A stretch of DNA of 5,696 bases, from positions 1 through 5,696 of the forward strand of contig JALRCL010000590.1 of the NCBI GenBank assembly GCA_023268575.1, written 5' to 3'. This document shows, piece by piece, positions 3,687 to 5,696 of this stretch (position 1 is its first letter; each line of letters starts with the position of its first letter). Made by a program: the position numbers and the translations under genes. The notes beneath the pieces were generated by a model, which was not told where the DNA came from, did not search any database, and worked only from the letters and a program-made list of their open reading frames with translations. Source of the DNA: Patulibacter sp. GTDB lineage: Bacteria > Actinomycetota > Thermoleophilia > Solirubrobacterales > Solirubrobacteraceae.

Positions 3687-5696
3687 ATGGCCGTCCTCAT
3701 CGCCTCCGACCTGCAGAAGGACATCAACGGCAACCCGCTGTGGCAGGGGCTGTCGTTCAAGCTCGAGCGGCGCGACCGGATGACGCTGTCCGGCCGCAAC
3801 GGCGCGGGCAAGACGACGCTGCTGCGGATCCTCGCGGGGCAGACGAACCCGGACGGCGGCGGGCTCTCGTTCGAGAAGAACGCGCGGGTGATCCTGCACG
3901 ACCAGCGCCCGCCGCGGGAGCAGGGGATCACGCTCCAGGAGTACGTGACCTCCGGCCGCCAGGACCTCGTCGAGCTCGAGCGGACCCTGCGCGAGCTCGA
4001 GCAGCGGATGGCCGACGGGGACATGGACGTCTTCGACGCCTACGCGAAGGCCCAGACGGAGCTCGAGGCGCTCGGCGGCTACCGCTGGCGCGACGAGGCA
4101 CTGGACATCGTCCGGGGCCTCGGCTTCACCGACGCGGACCTCGACCGCAACCTCGAGACGTTCTCGGGCGGGCAGCTCACGCGCGCGTCGCTCGCGCGGG
4201 CCCTGGCGGCGAAGCCCGACCTGCTGCTGCTCGACGAGCCGACGAACCACCTCGACCTCGAGTCGCTCGAGTGGCTCGAGAAGACGCTCGTCACCTACGA
4301 CTCGGCGATCGTCCTCGTCGCCCACGACCGCTGGTTCCTCGAGGCGGTCGGCACGTCGGTGCTCGAGATCGAGGCCGGGCGCGGCCGGTTCTTCAAGGGC
4401 ACGTGGCACCAGTGGCGCAAGGAGCAGGCGGCCCGGGAGATCGCGCTCGGCAAGGCGATCGCCAAGCAGGAGGCCCAGATCGCGCGGATGGAGGACTTCG
4501 TCCGCCGCTTCTCGGCGAAGGCGACGAAGGCCCGCCAGGCGCAGTCGCGAGTCAAGCAGCTCGGCAAGATCGAGCGGATCAGCCGCGATCCGACCGACGA
4601 CCGCACGATGGGCTTCCAGTTCAAGAAGCCCGAGCGGGCCGGGAAGATCATCTTCGAGCTCGAGCAGGGCCGGATCGAGGTGCCGCCGCCGCGCGAGGTC
4701 GCCGACCCGAACACCGGCGCCCGGACGATGGTCTCGGCCCCCGACGCGCGCGTCCTGCTGGAGGCCGCCGAGCTCTGGCTCGAGCGCGGCGAGCACGTGA
4801 ACCTCGTCGGGCCCAACGGCGTCGGCAAGACGACGCTCATCGAGACCCTCGCCGGCCGCCGGCCGCTCGCCGACGGGACGATCCGGACCGGGCACAACGT
4901 CCAGATCGGCTACCTCTCCCAGCACGGCGAGGAGCTGCACTTCCCGGGGGCACGGACGGTCATCGAGGCGTGCATCAAGGCGACGGGGCTGAAGCCGAAC
5001 GAGGCGCGCTCGCTGCTGGGCAAGTTCCTGTTCTCCGGCGAGGACGCCGAGAAGGAGCTCGACGGGCTCTCCGGCGGCGAGCACAAGCGCCTCGGGCTGG
5101 CGGTCCTCGTCGCCTCGGGGGCGAACGTCCTGATCCTCGACGAGCCGACGAACCACCTCGACATCGAGTCGCGCGAGGCGCTCGAGGCGGCCCTCGAGTC
5201 CTACGAGGGCTCGATGATCATGATCAGCCACGACCGCGCCCTGCTGGAGGCGATCGGCACCCGGACCGTGGCGGTCGAGGACGGCGAGCTCCACAACTAC
5301 CTCGGCGGCTGGCAGGAGTACGTCGAGGTCCGCGAGGAGCGCCAGGCGCTCGAGCGGGCCGCGAAGGAGGCGGCGAAGGCCGGGGGCGCCGCGTCATCGG
5401 GCGGCGGCGCCGCGTCGGGCGGGCGCAAGCGCGAGGCGCGCTCGCCGGCCGGCGGCGCGAAGCCGGCCGCCGCGACGGCCGCGCCCGCCAAGCCGCTGTC
5501 GAAGAACCGCCGGCGCGAGATCGAGAAGGCCGAGGAGCGGATCGAGCAGGCCGAGCAGGCCCTCTCCACGCTCGAGGAGGAGCTCGCGGCCCCCGACGCC
5601 TGGGCGACGCCGGAGGCCTCGGCGACGAACGAGCGGCGGCTCGGTGACGCGAAGGCGAAGGTCGCCGAGCTCTACGACCGGCTCGAGCAGCTCTCC
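3687..5696 (+). CDS. ABC-F family ATPase, Uup-like (3' end beyond window)
   Basis: ABC-F proteins are cytosolic twin-ATPase factors that act on ribosomes, mostly at the E site, rather than as transporters. 670 residues are visible with no stop. First domain: Walker A GRNGAGKTT (36-44), Q-loop Gln73, signature FSGGQ (159-163), Walker B LLLLDEP with Asp183-Glu184, H-switch His213. The basic helical linker (about 242-330) is the P-site tRNA-interaction motif. Second domain: Walker A GPNGVGKTT (375-383), Gln412, signature LSGGE (461-465), Walker B VLILDEP with Asp485-Glu486, His515. Both catalytic glutamates are present, so two active ATPase sites are expected. After an Ala/Gly/Lys-rich spacer (about 561-603), LSKNRRREIEKAEERIEQAE and onward form the coiled-coil C-terminal domain typical of Uup-type members. 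ATG at 3687 is chosen because MAVLIASDLQK is a normal ABC-F beginning. No membrane segments. It cannot be assigned to a specific housekeeping or resistance subfamily from this sequence alone. Confidence 0.95.
   Translation, partial: MAVLIASDLQKDINGNPLWQGLSFKLERRDRMTLSGRNGAGKTTLLRILAGQTNPDGGGLSFEKNARVILHDQRPPREQGITLQEYVTSGRQDLVELERTLRELEQRMADGDMDVFDAYAKAQTELEALGGYRWRDEALDIVRGLGFTDADLDRNLETFSGGQLTRASLARALAAKPDLLLLDEPTNHLDLESLEWLEKTLVTYDSAIVLVAHDRWFLEAVGTSVLEIEAGRGRFFKGTWHQWRKEQAAREIALGKAIAKQEAQIARMEDFVRRFSAKATKARQAQSRVKQLGKIERISRDPTDDRTMGFQFKKPERAGKIIFELEQGRIEVPPPREVADPNTGARTMVSAPDARVLLEAAELWLERGEHVNLVGPNGVGKTTLIETLAGRRPLADGTIRTGHNVQIGYLSQHGEELHFPGARTVIEACIKATGLKPNEARSLLGKFLFSGEDAEKELDGLSGGEHKRLGLAVLVASGANVLILDEPTNHLDIESREALEAALESYEGSMIMISHDRALLEAIGTRTVAVEDGELHNYLGGWQEYVEVREERQALERAAKEAAKAGGAASSGGGAASGGRKREARSPAGGAKPAAATAAPAKPLSKNRRREIEKAEERIEQAEQALSTLEEELAAPDAWATPEASATNERRLGDAKAKVAELYDRLEQLS
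4230..4266 (+). repeat. 37-nt internal direct repeat, copy 1 (Walker B)
   Basis: This segment, encoding LDEPTNHLDLES, is identical to 5136-5172 except at one base (4257 C versus 5163 A), with the first 27 nt fully identical. The offset is 906 nt, a multiple of three. It reflects the duplicated ATPase domains under strong codon bias; recombination between the copies would delete 302 codons in frame. Confidence 0.8.
5136..5172 (+). repeat. 37-nt internal direct repeat, copy 2 (Walker B)
   Basis: This is the partner of 4230-4266, in the second ATPase domain, encoding LDEPTNHLDIES. Confidence 0.8.

Noticed and set aside
3621..5294. A long (557-residue) minus-strand open frame opposite the ABC-F gene
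   Set aside because: It is antisense to a certain ABC-F gene; its Leu/Arg/Asp-rich composition is the usual shadow of high-GC coding DNA.
1..5696. CRISPR array, transposase, integrase or attachment site
   Set aside because: No regularly spaced repeats, no transposase or recombinase protein motifs and no terminal inverted repeats were found on either strand.

Overview
The window is GC-rich, with codons that nearly always end in G or C. It carries a deazaflavin (F420)-type nitroreductase-family protein and an RtcB homologue of a type I associate with high-GC Actinomycetota. My best guess is an actinobacterium of the Thermoleophilia/Solirubrobacterales kind. That placement is an inference from composition and remembered protein families; no marker gene is present.

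Layout. Positions 13-1388 (minus strand) hold an RtcB-family RNA ligase gene split into two fragments. A short GC-rich palindromic sequence at about 605-650 introduces a stop and a frame change, and it removes the third metal-binding His-Asn site. Positions 1389-1565 form a divergent regulatory region. It contains a cluster of GGTTCG motifs, a 14-bp perfect palindrome, and a likely promoter (1527-1555) whose spacer holds a 17-bp hyphenated palindrome that could be an operator. This promoter sits just in front of an unrecognised 49-residue small gene (1566-1715). That gene is followed after 16 nt, with a good ribosome binding site, by a 390-residue protein (1732-2904) made of a homing-endonuclease-associated-repeat-like N-terminal domain and a long coiled coil. 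A strong hairpin (2916-2951) separates this unit from the convergent genes that follow.

Positions 2961-3624 (minus strand) look like a two-gene operon. A 62-residue His/Cys-containing conserved small protein with a GTG start comes first, followed by a 147-residue F420-dependent quinone reductase/nitroreductase-family protein. A compact divergent promoter region of 62 nt then leads to an ABC-F ATPase (3687 to beyond the window end; 670 residues visible). It has both nucleotide-binding domains intact and a Uup-like C-terminal coiled coil.

Translation starts follow a consistent pattern. The first genes of units (1566, 3624, 3687 and perhaps the old rtcB start) have no Shine-Dalgarno sequence and lie 6-13 nt after a -10-like hexamer, suggesting leaderless or nearly leaderless mRNAs. 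The second genes (1732 and 3404) have clear Shine-Dalgarno sites. The genes do not form one obvious pathway. RNA repair (broken), translation (ABC-F) and redox (F420) functions are neighbours. The least explained part is the regulated small-gene/coiled-coil pair at 1527-2904.
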